Assembly (NCBI GenBank): GCA_964586175.1
Contig: CAZPGL010000009.1
Location: forward strand, 1-54,944
From: CAZPGL01 sp964586175
GTDB taxonomy: Bacteria > Actinomycetota > Acidimicrobiia > Acidimicrobiales > MedAcidi-G1
Direction: 5' to 3'
Length of the DNA: 54,944 bases
In this document: in pieces, positions 53,598 through 54,944 of the stretch
How the letters are laid out: each line of letters starts with the position of its first letter
Position numbering within the stretch: position 1 is the stretch's first letter
Notes under the pieces: model-generated
The model's database searches: none
What the model was told of the DNA's origin: nothing
What the model saw: only the letters and a program-made list of their open reading frames with translations
Translations under genes and position numbers: made by a program

Positions 53598-54944
53598 ATG
53601 AAGCAGAAGCGCTGGATGCGCCTGCTCGCCGTGGTGATGACGTTCGTCGTCGTCGCCGCTGCGTGCGGAAGCGACGACCCGGAGGAGGCAACGCCGACCA
53701 CGGCAGCCCCCGCCACCACCGCAGCCCCCGCCGATACCGCCGCTCCGGCCGACTCCGGTCTGACGCTCGAGCTGGGCACCCTGCTCCCGGCGACGGGCGC
53801 TCTGGGTTGGCTGGGTGAGCCGATGTTCGCTGCGGTGAACATGGCGATCGCCGACCTCGAAGCCGGTGGTCTCACCATCAACTACACCGAGGGTGACTCG
53901 GGCACCGACCCGGACGTGGCCAACGCCACGGTCGATGGACACATCGCCAACGGCGTGCAGGCCATCGTCGGTGCGGCTGCATCGGGCATCACCGGCTCGG
54001 TCATCGACAAGGTGACCGGCGCTGGCGTGGTCCAGTGCTCACCGTCGAACACCGCCGCCGGTCTCGGCGTCGAGGGCGACGACGGGTACTACTTCCGGAC
54101 CGCTCCGTCCGACGATCTCCAGGCGCCGACGCTGGCCAACCTGGTCGCCGGTGACGGTCACTCCACGGTCTCGCTGTTCGTGCGGGCCGACACCTGGGGT
54201 GAGGGTCTCCGGAGCTTCTTCACCCCGGCATTCGAAGCCGCCGGCGGCACGATCCTGTACTCGGATTCGTACGCCCCGGAGGCCGAGTCCTACGACGACG
54301 TGATCGCCGACGCCATCGCCGGCGACCCCGACGCCATCGTGCTGATGTCCTTCGAAGAGGGTCTCCAGATCATCCAGGACCTCGTCGGTGTCGGCTACGG
54401 CCCCGGCGACGTCGCGGTGTACATCACCGACGGCATGGCCACCGGCGCGCTGGGTGAGGCCATCGACGCCAACAACCCCGGTATCGCCGAAGGCATCAAG
54501 GGCACCGCTCCGTCGGCCGCCCCGGAGTCCGGTGCCGCCTGGTTCCCGGCCGCCTTTGAGGCTGCCGCTCCCGGCGTGAGTGCCATCTTCGCCTCGCAGG
54601 CCTACGACTGCGCCGCCCTCATCGGTCTGGCCGCAGCGTCGGCCGGCGCCACCGATGCGGCGTCGATCCAGGCTGAGATGGTCAACGTCACCAAGGACGG
54701 GACCAAGTGCAGCACCGTCGCCGACTGCCTCGCGCTGATCGCCGACGGCACCGACATCGACTATGACGGCGCCTCCGGGCCGCTCGAGTTCCTCGATGCC
54801 GGCGAGCCCGGTGTCGCCTCCTACGACATCTACACCTACGACGCCAACGGCGAGCAGGTCGTCCTCGAGCAGATCGTGTTCGGCGACGACGCCGCCCCCG
54901 ACGCCCCGGCTGAGGAGCCGGTGAGCGATACGCCTGGTGAGGGT
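53598..54944 (+). CDS. ABC transporter substrate-binding lipoprotein (LivJ-like), 3' end missing
   Basis: 449 codons with no stop; the gene runs past the window. MKQKRWMRLLAVVMTFVVVAAAC is a lipoprotein signal peptide with lipidated Cys23. A low-complexity Thr/Ala/Pro linker (about 31-50) follows, then a Peripla_BP_6 domain: LELGTLLPATGALGWLGEPMFAAVNMAIADLEAGG, VQAIVGAAASGITGSVIDKV, YYFRTAPSDDLQAPTLANLV and SQAYDCAALIGLAAASAG. It resembles binding proteins for branched-chain amino acids, amides or urea; the ligand cannot be told. GAAAGG about 11 nt upstream is a likely ribosome-binding site. Codon use here is less C-biased than in neighbouring genes, suggesting high expression. Confidence 0.9.
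   Translation, partial: MKQKRWMRLLAVVMTFVVVAAACGSDDPEEATPTTAAPATTAAPADTAAPADSGLTLELGTLLPATGALGWLGEPMFAAVNMAIADLEAGGLTINYTEGDSGTDPDVANATVDGHIANGVQAIVGAAASGITGSVIDKVTGAGVVQCSPSNTAAGLGVEGDDGYYFRTAPSDDLQAPTLANLVAGDGHSTVSLFVRADTWGEGLRSFFTPAFEAAGGTILYSDSYAPEAESYDDVIADAIAGDPDAIVLMSFEEGLQIIQDLVGVGYGPGDVAVYITDGMATGALGEAIDANNPGIAEGIKGTAPSAAPESGAAWFPAAFEAAAPGVSAIFASQAYDCAALIGLAAASAGATDAASIQAEMVNVTKDGTKCSTVADCLALIADGTDIDYDGASGPLEFLDAGEPGVASYDIYTYDANGEQVVLEQIVFGDDAAPDAPAEEPVSDTPGEG

Noticed and set aside
1..54944. CRISPR array, prophage, integron or defence island
   Set aside because: No regularly spaced repeats, integrase, phage structural genes or restriction/toxin genes are seen; apart from the RAYT element the content is ordinary chromosomal.

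Overview
The window is GC-rich (roughly 70% by eye) and densely coded on both strands. It looks like a chromosomal segment of a high-GC actinobacterium, most likely class Acidimicrobiia (inference). Supporting marks are an MshC-type mycothiol ligase beside cysS, a DUF3499 protein, a PAC2 protein, a HelD-type helicase, an F420-type LLM oxidoreductase, split B12 mutase subunits with MeaB, and Thr/Ala/Pro-rich linkers after lipoprotein or membrane anchors. One tRNA is present. I see no rRNA, CRISPR array, prophage or classical insertion sequence.

Layout. 1-3.7 kb: tRNA-Arg(CCT) whose CCA tail runs into an alpha/beta hydrolase start codon, then mshC and cysS in tandem. 3.7-12.9 kb: acyl-CoA dehydrogenase, anchored beta-propeller, DUF3499, HAD hydrolase, NAD-kinase-like protein, MFS exporter, 3-hydroxyacyl-CoA dehydrogenase, cyclophilin, a tiny zinc ribbon and a GNAT enzyme. 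13-18.5 kb: MacB/LolCD-type ABC exporter and HelD. 18.7-24.3 kb: patatin, hemE, hemY, a class III cyclase-like protein and an Lnt-like acyltransferase. 24.2-25.2 kb: a REP-associated tyrosine transposase (RAYT) bounded by two related palindromes. 25.2-30.8 kb: methyltransferase and dtd, then a GT4 / methyltransferase / alpha-alpha toroid / methyltransferase / GtrA cluster. 30.8-34.4 kb: meaB, a small B12-binding subunit, a mutase large subunit and a divergent MarR gene; the active-site residues look isobutyryl-CoA mutase-like rather than methylmalonyl-CoA mutase-like. 34.4-42.5 kb: acyl-CoA catabolic genes, including a two-domain CaiB/BaiF protein, a three-domain MaoC-DUF35-MaoC fusion and an Ltp2-like retro-aldolase, facing an LLM oxidoreductase across a perfect palindrome. 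42.5-48.1 kb: DUF2079, SnoaL-like, DUF1214, GNAT, PAC2 and Nudix genes. 48.1-53.4 kb: glnD and amtB, with a four-half-site GlnR-like box upstream, preceded by larE and two unknown genes. 53.6 kb to the end: the start of a branched-chain-amino-acid-type ABC binding lipoprotein, cut by the window edge.

A pattern across the whole window is that 19 start codons lie 6-10 nt (mostly 6-8) after a TANNNT hexamer, the arrangement expected for leaderless transcripts. About nine other starts have a clear Shine-Dalgarno sequence instead. I used this to choose several starts. The most noteworthy items are the RAYT/REP element that rewrites the end of the Lnt-like gene, the Cys-to-Ser change in that protein's catalytic triad, the isobutyryl-CoA-mutase signature, the GlnR-like box at amtB, the fused steroid-side-chain-type module, and the tRNA/start-codon overlap.
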